DNA of 54,803 nucleotides from Solirubrobacterales bacterium (GCA_009691195.1 SHVA01000015.1:1-54803), one strand, 5' to 3'. Positions 42,582 through 53,528 are shown, numbered from the stretch's first letter. Notes: generated by a model from the letters alone, not told the origin. Made by a program: numbers and translations.

Positions 42582-44270
42582 TCAGTAGGTCCGCTCCTGG
42601 GGCTCCCACTGGGTCAGGGTCACGTTGGAGTAGCTGATCTCCGAGGCGCCGTCCTTCAGCAACAGGTCGATGTGCTTGAGCCACTCCTCGTCGTTTCGCT
42701 CGGGGAAGTCGGTGCGGAACTGCGCCCCGCGGCTCTCGGTGCGGTGGATCGCCGCGACGCAGGTTGCCTCGGCGTTGTCGAGCATGAAGTCGAGCTCGAT
42801 CGCCCCCAGCACGTCCTGGTTGAAGACCGTGCCGTGGTCGTCCACGTAACAGGTCTTCGCCTCCTCCTGAAGGCGCTTGACCGTCTCCAGTGCTTCGTTC
42901 AGGCCCTCGGCCTCGCGGAAGACCGCGACCTTGCCGTCCATGGTCTGGCCCAGCTCCAGCTTGATCTCGGAGACCCTGCGGCCCGATCCCTTCTCTCGCC
43001 CGATCAGGTCGGCGATCTTGGCCTCCTCGGCGTCGAGCGTGCGCTTGGAGGGACGAGCCGGCCCACGGCCCTTGGCGCGCTCGGCGGCGTCCACGCCGGA
43101 GCGGCGGCCGAAGATCAGGGTGTCGAGCAGCGAGTTGGCGCCGAGCCTGTTGCCGCCGTGTACCGAGACGCAGGCGACCTCGCCGGCAGCGTAGAGGCCC
43201 GGGACCTCGGTGCGGCCTTCGACGTCGGTCTTGACCCCGCCCATCGTGTAGTGGTTGCCCGGCTTGATGTGGATCGGCTCGCGGGTGATGTCCACGCCGG
43301 CGAAATCCTTTCCGACCAGCACGATCTCACGCAGCGCCTCGTGGATCCGCTTGCGCGGCACGACGGTGATGTCGAGGGCGACGGTGCCGTCGGGGAAGCC
43401 GCGGCCCTCGTTGATCTCGGTCTGCTCGGCGCGGGAGACGACATCGCGGGAGGCCAGCTCCATCTTGTTGGGCGCGTAGCGCTCCATGAAGCGCTCGCCC
43501 TTGGCGTTGAGCAGGTGGGCACCTTCACCTCTCGCCCCCTCGGTGATCAGGAAACCCTTGCCGGCGAGGGTGGTCGGGTGGTACTGGACCATCTCCATGT
43601 CCATCAGCTTTGCTCCGGCCCGGTAGGCCATCGCGATCCCGTCGCCGGTGCAGATCAGCGCGTTCGTGGTCGGCTTCCAGACCTGGCCGTTGCCGCCGGT
43701 GGCGAGGATCACGGCCTTGGCGCCGAACAGCTCCATCGAGCCGTCCTTGATGTTGCGGCAGACGGCGCCGACGCACTGACCGTCGTCGTCGAGGGCCAGC
43801 TCGGAGGTGAAGTACTCCTCGTAGCGCTCGACGTCTTCGGAATGCTTCATCAGCTGCTCGTAAAGCACGTGCATGATCGCTTGGCCGGTGATGTCGGCGA
43901 CGTAGTAGGTGCGGGCGGCCGAGGCGCCGCCGAAGGCGCGGGTGCCGAGCTCGCCCTTCTCGTTGCGGTGGAAGGTGACCCCGAGGTGCTCGAGGTGCAG
44001 CAGCTCCTCGGGGGCGGCCCGGGTCATGATCTCGACGGCGTGCTGGTCGGCGAGGTAGTCGGAGCCCTTGATCGTGTCGAAGGCGTGCGACTCCCAGCTG
44101 TCGTCCTCGTTCAGCGCCGCGTTGATGCCGCCCTGGGCGGCGTTGGAGTGCGAGCGCACAGGATGGACCTTGCTGATGATCCCGACCGAGACGCCGGCCT
44201 CGGCCGCCGCCAGGGCAGCGCGCTGGCCGGCCAGCCCGGCTCCGATCACTAGGACGTCGTGGTTCGGCAT
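42582..44270 (-). CDS. sdhA: Succinate dehydrogenase flavoprotein subunit
   Basis: A 562-residue FAD protein. The ATG at 44270 starts the conserved [20 protein letters not shown]; an upstream in-frame start would add 61 unrelated residues. [14 protein letters not shown] contains the His that binds FAD covalently. The active-site region [20 protein letters not shown] and the [11 protein letters not shown] motif are intact. It oxidises succinate to fumarate in the citric acid cycle. Confidence 0.93.
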   Translation of the reverse strand: MPNHDVLVIGAGLAGQRAALAAAEAGVSVGIISKVHPVRSHSNAAQGGINAALNEDDSWESHAFDTIKGSDYLADQHAVEIMTRAAPEELLHLEHLGVTFHRNEKGELGTRAFGGASAARTYYVADITGQAIMHVLYEQLMKHSEDVERYEEYFTSELALDDDGQCVGAVCRNIKDGSMELFGAKAVILATGGNGQVWKPTTNALICTGDGIAMAYRAGAKLMDMEMVQYHPTTLAGKGFLITEGARGEGAHLLNAKGERFMERYAPNKMELASRDVVSRAEQTEINEGRGFPDGTVALDITVVPRKRIHEALREIVLVGKDFAGVDITREPIHIKPGNHYTMGGVKTDVEGRTEVPGLYAAGEVACVSVHGGNRLGANSLLDTLIFGRRSGVDAAERAKGRGPARPSKRTLDAEEAKIADLIGREKGSGRRVSEIKLELGQTMDGKVAVFREAEGLNEALETVKRLQEEAKTCYVDDHGTVFNQDVLGAIELDFMLDNAEATCVAAIHRTESRGAQFRTDFPERNDEEWLKHIDLLLKDGASEISYSNVTLTQWEPQERTY

Positions 44271-44361
44271 CCGGGCGATCCTATCGTTAGGCGATCGCGG
44301 CCCACCGGGAGCTCGCCGCTGGAAATCCGAGCCTCCCAGCCGGGTTTCGGCGCGAGGAGGC

Positions 44362-45540
44362 TCAGACGGCGGGCGGGGCGCCGGCCGGCTGCTGCAGCGC
44401 GCGGCCAACGGCGTCGGCGGTGAGGACGCCGCGCAGGCGACCCTCGTCGTCAACCGCGATCAGGGCGCCGAGTCGCCTCATCGCCTGGTTTCCGAGCACG
44501 GCCTCGAGCGGGGTGTCCTGTTCGATCGAGAGGCCCTCGCTGTCGCGGGCGAGCAGGTCGCCCACGGTGGTTGAGGCGCGCTCGACCTCGGGCACCCCGT
44601 CCGCGGTGCCGCGGTCCAGCAGCCCGACGAAGCGCTGGGAGGAGTCCACCACCGGAAACCAGGCCCAGCGGTAGCGGAGAAAGAACTCATCGAGCGCGCG
44701 CTCGGCCGAGGCGTCCTCGGGGATCGCGACGGGCTCGCGGTCCATCACGTCGGAGACGGCGAGGCCGTCGATGCGGCTCGAGACCTCGGTCTGGGCGACC
44801 GCGGCGCGGGCGGAGCCGTTGAGGATGAAGCCGACGATCGCCAACCAGAGGCCGCCGACCGGGTTACCCGAGACGAACATCACGATTCCGAGCCCGATCA
44901 TGATGTAAGCGAAGCCGCGCCCGAGGGTCGCGGCGAAGCGGGTGGCCTTGGTCCGGTCGCCCGTCCGCCACCATGCGATCGCCCGTGCGATCCGCCCGCC
45001 GTCCAGCGGGTAGGCTGGCAGCAGGTTGAACAGCAGCACCAGCAGGTTGATGCTCCCGAGCCAGGCGATCAGTGCGGCGATCCCCGAGGCGCCGGTGTCG
45101 CCCTCGGTGAGCGCCGCGTCGCGGAAGCCCTGCGGCCCCGCCAGCGCGATCCCGACCCCCGCGCAGGCGAGCACGATCAGGGCGGTCACCGCCGGCCCCG
45201 CGATCGCGATCTTGAACTCGGTCCCGGGGGAGTCGGTGTCGCGCGACATCCGCGCCACCCCGCCGAACATCCAGAGGGTGATGCCGTCGATCCCGATGCC
45301 GCGGCGGATCGCGACGAAGGCGTGCCCGAGCTCGTGCAGCAGGATCGAGCCGAAGAAGAGCAGCGCGCTGGCGACCGCGAGCACGTAGGGGCCCGTCGCC
45401 GAGTTGTCCTCTCCCAGGACGTCGCGGTAGAAGCCCGAGAGCCAGATGATGATCAGGAAGAGAACGAGGAACCAGGAGTAGTCGACGCTGATCCTGATTC
45501 CCCGTACGTGAAAGAGCGTGATTCCGCCGCCGAAGCCCAC
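44362..45540 (-). CDS. Site-2 protease-like M50 metalloprotease with CBS domains
   Basis: A 392-residue membrane protein with about six hydrophobic segments. The zinc motif is LHELGH (His69, Glu70, His73), and the third ligand is the Asp in [16 protein letters not shown]. Two CBS domains occupy roughly 245-385 ([15 protein letters not shown] and then [20 protein letters not shown]). The family (Rip3/SpoIVFB-like) cuts proteins within the membrane, and the CBS pair may sense nucleotides. It lies upstream of sdhA on the same strand (91 bases) but the link is probably not functional. Confidence 0.88.
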   Translation of the reverse strand: MGFGGGITLFHVRGIRISVDYSWFLVLFLIIIWLSGFYRDVLGEDNSATGPYVLAVASALLFFGSILLHELGHAFVAIRRGIGIDGITLWMFGGVARMSRDTDSPGTEFKIAIAGPAVTALIVLACAGVGIALAGPQGFRDAALTEGDTGASGIAALIAWLGSINLLVLLFNLLPAYPLDGGRIARAIAWWRTGDRTKATRFAATLGRGFAYIMIGLGIVMFVSGNPVGGLWLAIVGFILNGSARAAVAQTEVSSRIDGLAVSDVMDREPVAIPEDASAERALDEFFLRYRWAWFPVVDSSQRFVGLLDRGTADGVPEVERASTTVGDLLARDSEGLSIEQDTPLEAVLGNQAMRRLGALIAVDDEGRLRGVLTADAVGRALQQPAGAPPAV

Positions 45541-45575
45541 GCCTGCATCTTAGGTGGCGTAGGTTTCCGCGCCCT

Positions 45576-46787
45576 ATGGGCGGCGGCTACGAATACAACG
45601 GCGAGCGCTTTCGCGAAGAGCTGGCGGAGTTGGCGTCGATCGAGCGGCCCTCCGCCTCGCCGGGTGAGCGCCTTGCGGCGGAGTGGCTGAAGGAGCGCTT
45701 GCGCGAGGCCGGCGCCCCCGCCAGGATCGAGACCGAGCGGGCCCTCGGCAGCTACTGGTGGCCGCTCGGGCTGGCCTCGGCAGCAGCCGCCCTCGCCGGC
45801 GCTGCCGCACTGCGCTCACGCGGCCGGGCCGGCAGGTTTGCGGCCGCGGCGGTTGCGGCCGTAGCGGCCGCGGGGATCGCCGACGACTTCCCGCCGAGCC
45901 CGCGGCGCAGCCTGCGGCGCGGGCTGCCCAAGCGCGAGACCTTCAACGTGGTCGCTGATCTCGGCCCCCAGGACGCGGAACGCACCATCGTCGTGGTCGC
46001 ACACCACGACGCCGCACACTCGGGCCTGATATTCAGCCCGGCGCTGCCCGAGACAATCCACCGCTTCTTCCCCTCGTTCTTCGAGGACAACGACACGAGC
46101 CCGGCGATGATGTGGCCGGCCGTCGGGGCTCCGGCGGCGGTGGCGCTGGGGTCGCTGCTCGGAAGCCGCGCGTTGATCGGCCTCGGCGCCGCGGTCTCGG
46201 CGGGGTACGCGGCCGCGATGGCGGACATCGGCTCGCGCGCGGTGGTCCCCGGGGCCAACGACAACGCGACCGCGGTCGTTCTGCTCCTCGCCCTTGCCCG
46301 GGCGCTGGCCGAGAGCCCGACCGAGAGCACCCGGGTCTGGCTCGTCTCGACCGGCTCCGAGGAGTCCTTCAGCGAGGGCATGAAGGCCTTCGGCGAGCGG
46401 CACTTCGGCGAGCTTCCGCGGGAGAGCACCTTCTTCCTCTGCGTTGACACGGTCGGCTCGCCGCACCTCAACGTCCTGCGCGGCGAGGGTTTCATGAGGA
46501 TGAACGAGTACCCCGCGGACGCTCTCGCCCTGATCGACGGCCTGGCCGAGGAGCTGGGGATCTGGCTCTTCCCCGACCTGCGTCTGCGCAACGGAACCGA
46601 CGGCCTGGAGGCGCTGGCCGCCGGCTACCCGACGGTGACGATGTGCTCGGTCACCGAACTCAAGACCCCTGCCAACTACCACTGGCCGACGGACACGGCG
46701 GAGAACGTCGACTACGAGACCCTGGCGGACGCGGTGCGCCTCTCCGAGGCGCTGATTCGCCGCCTCGACGAGCGCTGGCTGTCGTGA
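45576..46787 (+). CDS. M28-family peptidase with membrane segments
   Basis: A 403-residue protein. The metal ligands of M28 aminopeptidases are visible: His in VAHHDAAHSG, Asp in GANDNATAV, Glu-Glu-type acid in STGSEESFSEG, Asp in CVDTVGSPH, and His in NYHWPTDT. Two hydrophobic stretches (about 67-112 with RGRAGRF between, and about 185-215) suggest insertion in or attachment to the membrane. It is divergent from the M50 gene with a 35-base gap. The peptide substrate is unknown. Confidence 0.8.
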   Translation: MGGGYEYNGERFREELAELASIERPSASPGERLAAEWLKERLREAGAPARIETERALGSYWWPLGLASAAAALAGAAALRSRGRAGRFAAAAVAAVAAAGIADDFPPSPRRSLRRGLPKRETFNVVADLGPQDAERTIVVVAHHDAAHSGLIFSPALPETIHRFFPSFFEDNDTSPAMMWPAVGAPAAVALGSLLGSRALIGLGAAVSAGYAAAMADIGSRAVVPGANDNATAVVLLLALARALAESPTESTRVWLVSTGSEESFSEGMKAFGERHFGELPRESTFFLCVDTVGSPHLNVLRGEGFMRMNEYPADALALIDGLAEELGIWLFPDLRLRNGTDGLEALAAGYPTVTMCSVTELKTPANYHWPTDTAENVDYETLADAVRLSEALIRRLDERWLS

Positions 46788-46804
46788 CCCGGATCTGGTC
46801 CCGT

Positions 46805-48451
46805 TCAGGCGGTGGCCGCGTGTCGCTCGATGATTCGCTCGAAGTCCGTCCCAGCCGGGAGCGTTCCGAAGGCATGTCCCCAATCGCCGCCCAGCCGCGA
46901 GGCGTAGAACGCGTCCGCGGTGGCCTCGTCACCGAAGCGCACCAGCAGCGAGCCCTGGAGCGCGAGTGCCATTCGCTCCACGATGCTCCGTGCGCGCGGC
47001 TCGATCTCAGTGGCGTCGCCGAGGTCGTCCCGCAGCGAGTTCACGTAGGCGTCAAGGCGGGGCTCGGAGCCCTCGGCCACCTCGGCGAAGAAGGCGTCCA
47101 CCGAGTCGGGGCTCTTGACAATCGCCCGAAGCACATCGAGGCATTGGACGTTGCCAGAGCCCTCCCAGATCGAGTTGAGCGGCGCCTCCCGGTAAAGACG
47201 CGGCATCCCTGACTCCTCGACGTAGCCGTTGCCGCCGAGGGTCTCGAGGCACTCGACCGCGTGGCTCGGCGCGCGCTTGCAGGTCCAGTACTTGACCACC
47301 GCGTTCGCGATCCGCTTGAAGGAAGCCTCACCCTGGTCATTGGCACGGGCCAGGCGCATGGCGACGATCGTCGCCGCCTCGGACTCGATCGCGAGGTCCG
47401 CGAGCACGTTCCGCATCAGCGGCTGGTCGATCAGGGTCTTTCCGAAGGTCGAGCGGCCCTGGGCGTGGTGGATCGCCTGCACGACTCCCGCCCTCATCCC
47501 CGCCGCCGCGCCTATCGAGCAGTCGAGCCGCGTGTGGTTGACCATCTCGATGATCGTTCGCACCCCCGCCCCCTCCTCGCCGACCAGGCGCGCCCAGGCG
47601 CCGTCGAACTCGATCTCGCTTGAGGCATTGGAGCGGTTGCCGAGCTTGTCCTTGAGCCGCTGAAGGCGGAAGTTGTTGCGGCTGCCGTCCGGCAGCCAGC
47701 GCGGGAACAGAAAGCATGAGATGCCGCCGTCGGCTTGGGCGAGCACCAGGAAGGCGTCGCACATCGGCGCCGACATGAACCACTTGTGGCCCGTCAGCTC
47801 GTACTCGGCGCCCGGGCCGCCGCCGTTGAGCGGCCTCGCGACGGTGGTGTTGGCGCGAACGTCCGAGCCGCCCTGCTTCTCGGTCATCCCCATCCCCGCG
47901 AGGGCACCGGTCTTCTCGGTGGCCGGAGCGTTGCGGCCGTCGTAGCGGTCGGAGAGAAAGCGCGGCTCCCACTCCTCGGCTAGCTCGGGCTGGTGGCGGA
48001 GCGCCGGCATCACCGAGTAGGTCATCGAGATCGGGCAGCCGACGCCCGCCTCTGCCTGCGAGAAGCACATCAAGGCTGCCCCGCGCGCGACGTGGGCGCC
48101 GGCCTGCGGGTCGCGCCACGGCAGCGAGTGCAGCTCGTTGGAGACCGCCGCCCCCAGCAGCTCGTGCCAGGCGGGATGGAACTCGACCTCGTCTACCCGG
48201 TTGCCGTAGCGGTCGTGGGTGCGGAGCTTCGGCGGATTCTCGTTGGCGAGCCGCCCCAGCTCGATCGCGTGCTCGGAGCCTGCGAACTCGCCGGCGGCAG
48301 AGATCCGGTCCCTGGCCCAATCCGCGCCCTCGCGGGCGACCGCCTCGCTCAGGACCGAGTCCGCCCCGAAGACGTTGTAGCCGGCGAGTGGGACGGGCTG
48401 ATTGGTCACCTCGTGCGTCCGTACCCCTGCGCCTCGCTCAACCGTTGCCAT
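46805..48451 (-). CDS. aidB: AidB-like acyl-CoA dehydrogenase
   Basis: A 548-residue flavoprotein of the AidB branch. It has MTEKQGGSDVRANTT, the GHKWFMSAPMCDAFLVLAQ block, RSNASSEIEFD and the C-terminal CLETLGGNGYVEESGMPRLY and LNSIWEGSGNVQCLDVLRA motifs. AidB proteins bind DNA and protect against alkylation in E. coli; many homologues are ordinary isovaleryl-CoA-type dehydrogenases. The true role here cannot be settled from sequence. It is divergent from icd, with 69 bases between starts. Confidence 0.85.
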   Translation of the reverse strand: MATVERGAGVRTHEVTNQPVPLAGYNVFGADSVLSEAVAREGADWARDRISAAGEFAGSEHAIELGRLANENPPKLRTHDRYGNRVDEVEFHPAWHELLGAAVSNELHSLPWRDPQAGAHVARGAALMCFSQAEAGVGCPISMTYSVMPALRHQPELAEEWEPRFLSDRYDGRNAPATEKTGALAGMGMTEKQGGSDVRANTTVARPLNGGGPGAEYELTGHKWFMSAPMCDAFLVLAQADGGISCFLFPRWLPDGSRNNFRLQRLKDKLGNRSNASSEIEFDGAWARLVGEEGAGVRTIIEMVNHTRLDCSIGAAAGMRAGVVQAIHHAQGRSTFGKTLIDQPLMRNVLADLAIESEAATIVAMRLARANDQGEASFKRIANAVVKYWTCKRAPSHAVECLETLGGNGYVEESGMPRLYREAPLNSIWEGSGNVQCLDVLRAIVKSPDSVDAFFAEVAEGSEPRLDAYVNSLRDDLGDATEIEPRARSIVERMALALQGSLLVRFGDEATADAFYASRLGGDWGHAFGTLPAGTDFERIIERHAATA

Positions 48452-48520
48452 GGCTCAGATTGTCGCAGGCCTGTGCGAGGCTCCGCTTGCTGATCGCGCG
48501 TCGCTAGCATCGCCGCGCGC

Positions 48521-49735
48521 GTGGCGAAGATCAAAGTCAAGAACCCGATCGTCGAGCTCGACGGCGACGAGATGACAAGGATCCTCTGGTCCTTCATCAA
48601 GGACAGGCTGATCCTTCCCTATCTCGAGCTCGAGCTGAAGTACTTCGACCTCGGGATCGAGAGCCGCGAGGCGAGCAGGGACCAGATCACGGTCGACGCC
48701 GCCAACGCGATCAAGGAGTTCGGGGTCGGTGTCAAGTGCGCGACGATCACCCCTGACGAGGCGCGGGTCGAGGAGTTCGGGCTCAGTGAGATGTACCGAT
48801 CGCCCAACGGCACCATCCGCAACATCCTCGGCGGCGTCATCTTCCGCGAGCCGATCGTGATCTCGAACGTGCCGCGGCTGGTCCCGGGCTGGACCAAGCC
48901 GATCATCATCGGCCGCCACGCCTTCGGCGATCAGTACCGCGCCACCGACCTCGTCGTCCCCGGCGAGGGCTCGCTGACGCTGACCTACACCCCCAAGGAC
49001 GGCTCGGAGCCGGTCGAGCTCGACGTCTACGACTTCCCCGGTCCCGGGATCGCGATGGCGATGTACAACCTCGACGACTCGATCCGCGACTTCGCCCGGG
49101 CCTCAATGCGCTACGGCCTCGAGCGCGACTTCCCGGTCTACCTCTCGACCAAGAACACGATTCTCAAGCGCTATGACGGGCGCTTCAAGGAGCTCTTCCA
49201 GGAGGTCTACGAGAGCGAGTTCAAGGCCGACTTCGAGGCCAAGGGCCTGACCTACGAGCACCGCCTGATCGATGACATGGTTGCGGCGGCGATGAAGTGG
49301 GAGGGCGGCTACGTCTGGGCCTGCAAGAACTACGACGGCGACGTCCAGTCCGACACGGTGGCCCAGGGGTTCGGGTCGCTCGGGCTGATGACCAGCGTCC
49401 TGATGACACCCGACGGCAAGACCGTCGAGGCCGAGGCCGCGCACGGCACCGTCACTCGCCACTACCGCGAGCACCAGAAGGGCAACCCGACCTCAACCAA
49501 CCCGATCGCATCCATCTTCGCCTGGACGCGCGGCCTCGCTGCACGCGGCCGCATGGATGAGACCCCCGAGGTCTCCGGGTTCGCGGAGGCGCTGGAGCGC
49601 GTCTGCATCGAAACGGTCGAGAGCGGCAAGATGACGAAGGACCTGGCGCTGCTGATCGGCCCCGACCAGGAGTTCCAGACGACCGAGGAGTTCCTGGCCT
49701 CGGTGGACGAGAACCTCCAGCGCGCGATGGCCTAG
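48521..49735 (+). CDS. icd: Isocitrate dehydrogenase, NADP-dependent (eukaryote-like dimeric type)
   Basis: A 404-residue enzyme. It starts with [17 protein letters not shown], which together with [18 protein letters not shown] and [28 protein letters not shown] marks subfamily II, the homodimeric type shared with eukaryotes, not the monomeric type common in high-GC actinobacteria. Metal and substrate residues lie in the Asp-rich DGDVQSD segment. It turns isocitrate into 2-oxoglutarate. The start is a GTG at 48521. Confidence 0.94.
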   Translation: MAKIKVKNPIVELDGDEMTRILWSFIKDRLILPYLELELKYFDLGIESREASRDQITVDAANAIKEFGVGVKCATITPDEARVEEFGLSEMYRSPNGTIRNILGGVIFREPIVISNVPRLVPGWTKPIIIGRHAFGDQYRATDLVVPGEGSLTLTYTPKDGSEPVELDVYDFPGPGIAMAMYNLDDSIRDFARASMRYGLERDFPVYLSTKNTILKRYDGRFKELFQEVYESEFKADFEAKGLTYEHRLIDDMVAAAMKWEGGYVWACKNYDGDVQSDTVAQGFGSLGLMTSVLMTPDGKTVEAEAAHGTVTRHYREHQKGNPTSTNPIASIFAWTRGLAARGRMDETPEVSGFAEALERVCIETVESGKMTKDLALLIGPDQEFQTTEEFLASVDENLQRAMA

Positions 49736-49781
49736 CCGCCAGCCCCAGCACGCCTCCTCCACAAGCGATACCAGCGCGATC

Positions 49782-49816
49782 GACGACTTTTCCGGACATA
49801 CGCCGGAAAAGTCGTC
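49782..49816. repeat. Palindrome P1 (14-bp perfect stem)
   Basis: GACGACTTTTCCGG and its exact complement are separated by 7 bases. It lies between the convergent icd and AbiEi-like genes, and its right arm touches the AbiEi-like stop. It can serve as a terminator in both directions, and matches palindrome P2 at about 31 of 38 positions. Confidence 0.85.
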
Positions 49817-50819
49817 ACTCGATGGCTGTGGATGACCCCCCGGGCGGAGCTCGGCGACGGTCGAGGACGCGGCGGACGCGGTCGGCGACCACCGCGGGCC
49901 GGCGGGTCACGTCCCACCAGGTGAAGCGAAGCGTCGTGAAGCCCAGGGCGGAGAGCGAGCTGTCGCGGTCGCGATCCCGCTGGAAGGCGGCGTGCGTAGC
50001 GTGACTCTGGCGCCCGTCGGCCTCGACGACGAGGTGAGCCTCTCGCCAAAGGAAGTCGACGATGAACTCACCCAGGCGCACGTTGACCTCTGGAGGCGGC
50101 AACGAGCGCCGGCGACAGACCGCGAGGAACCGCTCCTCAAGTTCGCTGCGGGTGACGGTCGAGCCGATCGCGTGGGAAGCGAGTACGAGTCGGAGGGCAC
50201 GCGTGCCCGGGCGCCGCGGGTGGCGCCTGACCTCATGCTGCAGTCGGTCGGCGTCAGTGAGGTGCAGGCGATGGGCCTCGTCCACGGCCCGCTCCAATCC
50301 GCGCCGTGTGAGCTTGGCCCCGAGATCGACGATCGTGCGCTCAACCGATGTCACGGGGATGCCGTGGCGGCGTTCGGTGTCGGCGGGCGCCAGGGCCTGG
50401 CTGCGATGGATGACGAGTCCCGGCCGGCGAGCGCGCCCTCCCGGCGTCGGGACGGTCACATCGATCGGCTCGCCCACGGCGAGGTCAGCCGGGGCGCCCG
50501 CCGCCATTGCGGCTCCGTGCATGGCCCGACTGGCGATGATCTCCCAGAGCTCACCGGCGGCACGGTGACTGAGCGCGGCACCCTCACCGCCGGCGAGCGC
50601 GGCGGCCATCCAGATCCCATGCCGACTCAGCCGCCTGTGCCCGACGCAGTACACGCCCTGGTGCAGGCGATGCAACCAGCCGTTGTGGGCGCGCGTACGG
50701 ACCTGGTCGCCGGAGAAGCCCAGCGAATACAGTTGTGCAGCCGAAAGCACTCCGTGTTGGCGCCCTGCGAGCGCGGCGATCGCCCCGGAAGCCGGGTGGT
50801 TGACGACTTTTTCGGCCAT
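49815..50819 (-). CDS. AbiEi antitoxin-like N-terminus with DUF559 nuclease-fold C-terminus
   Basis: A 334-residue protein. Residues 10-55 match the AbiEi_4 winged-helix pattern (GRQHGVLSAAQLYSLGFS, then VRTRAHNGWLHRLHQGVY). The C-terminal 110 residues are DUF559/Vsr-like: RLGEFIVDFLWREAHLVVEADGRQSH carries the PD-(D/E)XK acidic and basic residues, followed by FQRDRDRDSSLSALGFTTLRF. No AbiEii toxin gene is adjacent. The ATG at 50819 lies in the loop of palindrome P2 and has no Shine-Dalgarno. Confidence 0.75.
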   Translation of the reverse strand: MAEKVVNHPASGAIAALAGRQHGVLSAAQLYSLGFSGDQVRTRAHNGWLHRLHQGVYCVGHRRLSRHGIWMAAALAGGEGAALSHRAAGELWEIIASRAMHGAAMAAGAPADLAVGEPIDVTVPTPGGRARRPGLVIHRSQALAPADTERRHGIPVTSVERTIVDLGAKLTRRGLERAVDEAHRLHLTDADRLQHEVRRHPRRPGTRALRLVLASHAIGSTVTRSELEERFLAVCRRRSLPPPEVNVRLGEFIVDFLWREAHLVVEADGRQSHATHAAFQRDRDRDSSLSALGFTTLRFTWWDVTRRPAVVADRVRRVLDRRRAPPGGSSTAIE

Positions 50820-50837
50820 ATGCCGTAAAAGTCGTCA
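50801..50837. repeat. Palindrome P2 (16-bp stem) holding the start codon
   Basis: TGACGACTTTTTCGGC and its near-complement (one mismatch) flank a 5-base loop that contains the ATG of the AbiEi-like gene (CAT at 50817-50819 on the plus strand). It is a close copy of P1. It could be an operator for autoregulation or an mRNA hairpin over the start codon. Confidence 0.85.
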
Positions 50838-50873
50838 AGCGCGGCGACTCGCCCCCCGAAGGACGAGAGCTAA

Positions 50874-51874
<1,001 letters not shown>

Positions 51875-51875
<1 letters not shown>

Positions 51876-51958
51876 CGACCACCAGCCCGCTCACCGTCGG
51901 AGCGGCTGCTTGCAGCCGCGACCTATTCGGGGCGGGCGCCTGTGGCCGCGACCTGATG
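51875..51958 (+). repeat. 84-bp tandem repeat, unit 1
   Basis: This unit is identical to 51959-52042 and starts at the last base of the mdh stop codon. Each unit includes a perfect hairpin, GCGGCTGC-TT-GCAGCCGC, that could end the mdh transcript. Confidence 0.9.
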
Positions 51959-52042
51959 GCGACCACCAGCCCGCTCACCGTCGGAGCGGCTGCTTGCAGC
52001 CGCGACCTATTCGGGGCGGGCGCCTGTGGCCGCGACCTGATG
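51959..52042 (+). repeat. 84-bp tandem repeat, unit 2
   Basis: Perfect second copy of the 84-bp unit. The match runs on for four more bases (GCGA) and then ends. Confidence 0.9.
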
Positions 52043-52076
52043 GCGAAGCCGTCGGCCACCAATTCGCGGCGGCCGC

Positions 52077-52415
52077 TCAGGCGGCGTGGTAGCCCTTGCC
52101 GTCCTTGCGGACCCGCCCTTCCTTCTGTAGCTCGGGAAGCACGCGGTAGAGGTAGTTGGGCGCCTTGAGGCTCATCTTCTTGGCGATCTCGCTCGCCGTG
52201 ATCCCCGGGTTATCGGCGACGATCTTGGCGGCCTGGTCGGCGCGCGAGCGGCCGCGGCGCCGGCGGCGTTCTCCACCGGACCCCCTCGGCCTGCCGGGCC
52301 CTCGGCGCTTGGCGCCCAAGCCGGTGAGGGCCTTCTCGATCTGGTCAAGCTCTCTGCGAAGCTCACCCCGGCGCTCCTCGAGGAGGCTGCGGGCCTTTTC
52401 AACGGTCGAAGACAT
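52077..52415 (-). CDS. Winged-helix DNA-binding protein with basic AT-hook-like linker
   Basis: A 112-residue protein. The ATG at 52415 is preferred over an upstream one at 52463. An N-terminal coiled-coil-like helix (EKARSLLEERRGELRRELDQ) is followed by a very basic Gly/Arg linker with GPGRPRGSGG, similar to an AT-hook, and a C-terminal winged helix (AAKIVADNPGITASEIAKKM, then YLYRVLPELQKEGRVRKDGK). It could be a nucleoid-associated or general regulator. It is divergent from the 2-hydroxyacid dehydrogenase gene. Confidence 0.7.
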   Translation of the reverse strand: MSSTVEKARSLLEERRGELRRELDQIEKALTGLGAKRRGPGRPRGSGGERRRRRGRSRADQAAKIVADNPGITASEIAKKMSLKAPNYLYRVLPELQKEGRVRKDGKGYHAA

Positions 52416-52429
52416 CGAATGGAATCCTT

Positions 52430-52492
52430 TCTCTCTGGTATCAGCGAGCCCCTTTAACTCCAAGTTCGTTAATGTGAAGGTAACAGTAATTA
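52430..52492. promoter_or_regulatory. AT-rich divergent promoter region
   Basis: The 77 bases between the divergent winged-helix and 2-hydroxyacid dehydrogenase genes are AT-rich (GTTAATG, GTAACAG, TAATTAATG blocks), in contrast to the surrounding DNA. GTTAA and TTAAC words repeat in both directions and could be operator half-sites. No single promoter can be fixed with confidence. Confidence 0.35.
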
Positions 52493-53467
52493 ATGAGTGG
52501 TGAGGTTAACGGTGTGAGAGAGACAGTCGTGGTGGCACGCCACCTGCTGCCAGCCGGCATGCAGCCGCTGAGGGGGCGCTTCGAGGTCGTGGAAGGGGGG
52601 CTCGACGCGACCCGCCCGCGCCTGCTCGAGCTGGTGCCCGGAGCGGCCGCGCTGGTCGCCGACCCGGCCGTCCCGGTTGACGCCGAGCTGCTCGACGCCT
52701 GCGGCCCCGGGCTCCGCGTGGTCGCCAACTTCGCGGTCGGCTACGACAACATCGACCTCGACGCCTGCCGCGAGCGCGGGGTCGTGGTCGCCAACACGCC
52801 GGACGTGCTTACCCAGGCTACGGCCGAGCTCGCCCTGGCGCTGACGCTGGCGGCGGCGCGGCGGCTCTCGGAGGCAGAGCGCGATCTTCGCGCCGGCCGC
52901 TGGACCGGCTGGGACCCGGCCGCCTACAGGGGACTCGAGCTGCGCGGGGGGACCGTCGGGGTGGTCGGGCTGGGGAGGATCGGCCTTCGCTACGCGGAGC
53001 TGGTCGCCGCCCTCGGCGCGGAGGTTCTCTACGTCGCGCGCTCCGCCAAGCCCGCCGCCGAACGGGAGCTGGGTGCCCGCCGGCTCGAGCTCGCCGCGCT
53101 GCTCGAGGCCGCCGACGTCGTCAGCATCCACGCGCCGGCGGGCCCCGAGACCCGCCACCTGATCGGCGAGCGGGAGCTCGGCCTGATCGGCTCCGGGGGC
53201 GTGCTCGTCAACACCTCGCGGGGCTCGCTGGTTGACGAGCGGGCGCTGGCGGCCGCGCTCGCGGGGGGCCGCCTCGGCGCCGCGGGCCTCGACGTCTACG
53301 AGGACGAGCCCTCGGTGGCCGAGGAGTTGCTCGCGGCCCCGAACGCGGTCCTGCTGCCGCACATCGGCTCGGCCTCCGTCGCCTCGCGAGACGCGATGGC
53401 TCTGCTGGCCGCCGACAGCGTGATCGCGGTGCTCGACGGCCGTGAGCCCCCCTCCCGGGTGGCGTAG
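52493..53467 (+). CDS. D-isomer-specific 2-hydroxyacid dehydrogenase
   Basis: A 324-residue enzyme. The NAD-binding motif is GVVGLGRIGLRYAELV, the catalytic Arg is within VNTSRGSLVDERAL, the Glu lies in the DVYEDEPS region, and the catalytic His is in LLPHIGSAS. It is closest in pattern to glyoxylate/hydroxypyruvate reductases. The ATG at 52493 is used; a GTG at 52514 is also possible. It is followed by the IS end. Confidence 0.88.
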   Translation: MSGEVNGVRETVVVARHLLPAGMQPLRGRFEVVEGGLDATRPRLLELVPGAAALVADPAVPVDAELLDACGPGLRVVANFAVGYDNIDLDACRERGVVVANTPDVLTQATAELALALTLAAARRLSEAERDLRAGRWTGWDPAAYRGLELRGGTVGVVGLGRIGLRYAELVAALGAEVLYVARSAKPAAERELGARRLELAALLEAADVVSIHAPAGPETRHLIGERELGLIGSGGVLVNTSRGSLVDERALAAALAGGRLGAAGLDVYEDEPSVAEELLAAPNAVLLPHIGSASVASRDAMALLAADSVIAVLDGREPPSRVA

Positions 53468-53482
53468 GCCGGCTAGCCCGGA

Positions 53483-53528
53483 CCCCCCCGTCGCTTCTAG
53501 TTGAGCATTCTGTCTGGCTTGGGCCCTA
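53483..53528 (+). repeat. 46-bp IS end, identical to 2753-2798
   Basis: It starts with CCCCCCCG, the same terminal repeat as the mini-element at 2.75 kb, and is identical over 46 bases. It lies 15 bases before the transposase start, as expected of the left end of an insertion sequence. The right end lies beyond the window. Confidence 0.75.
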
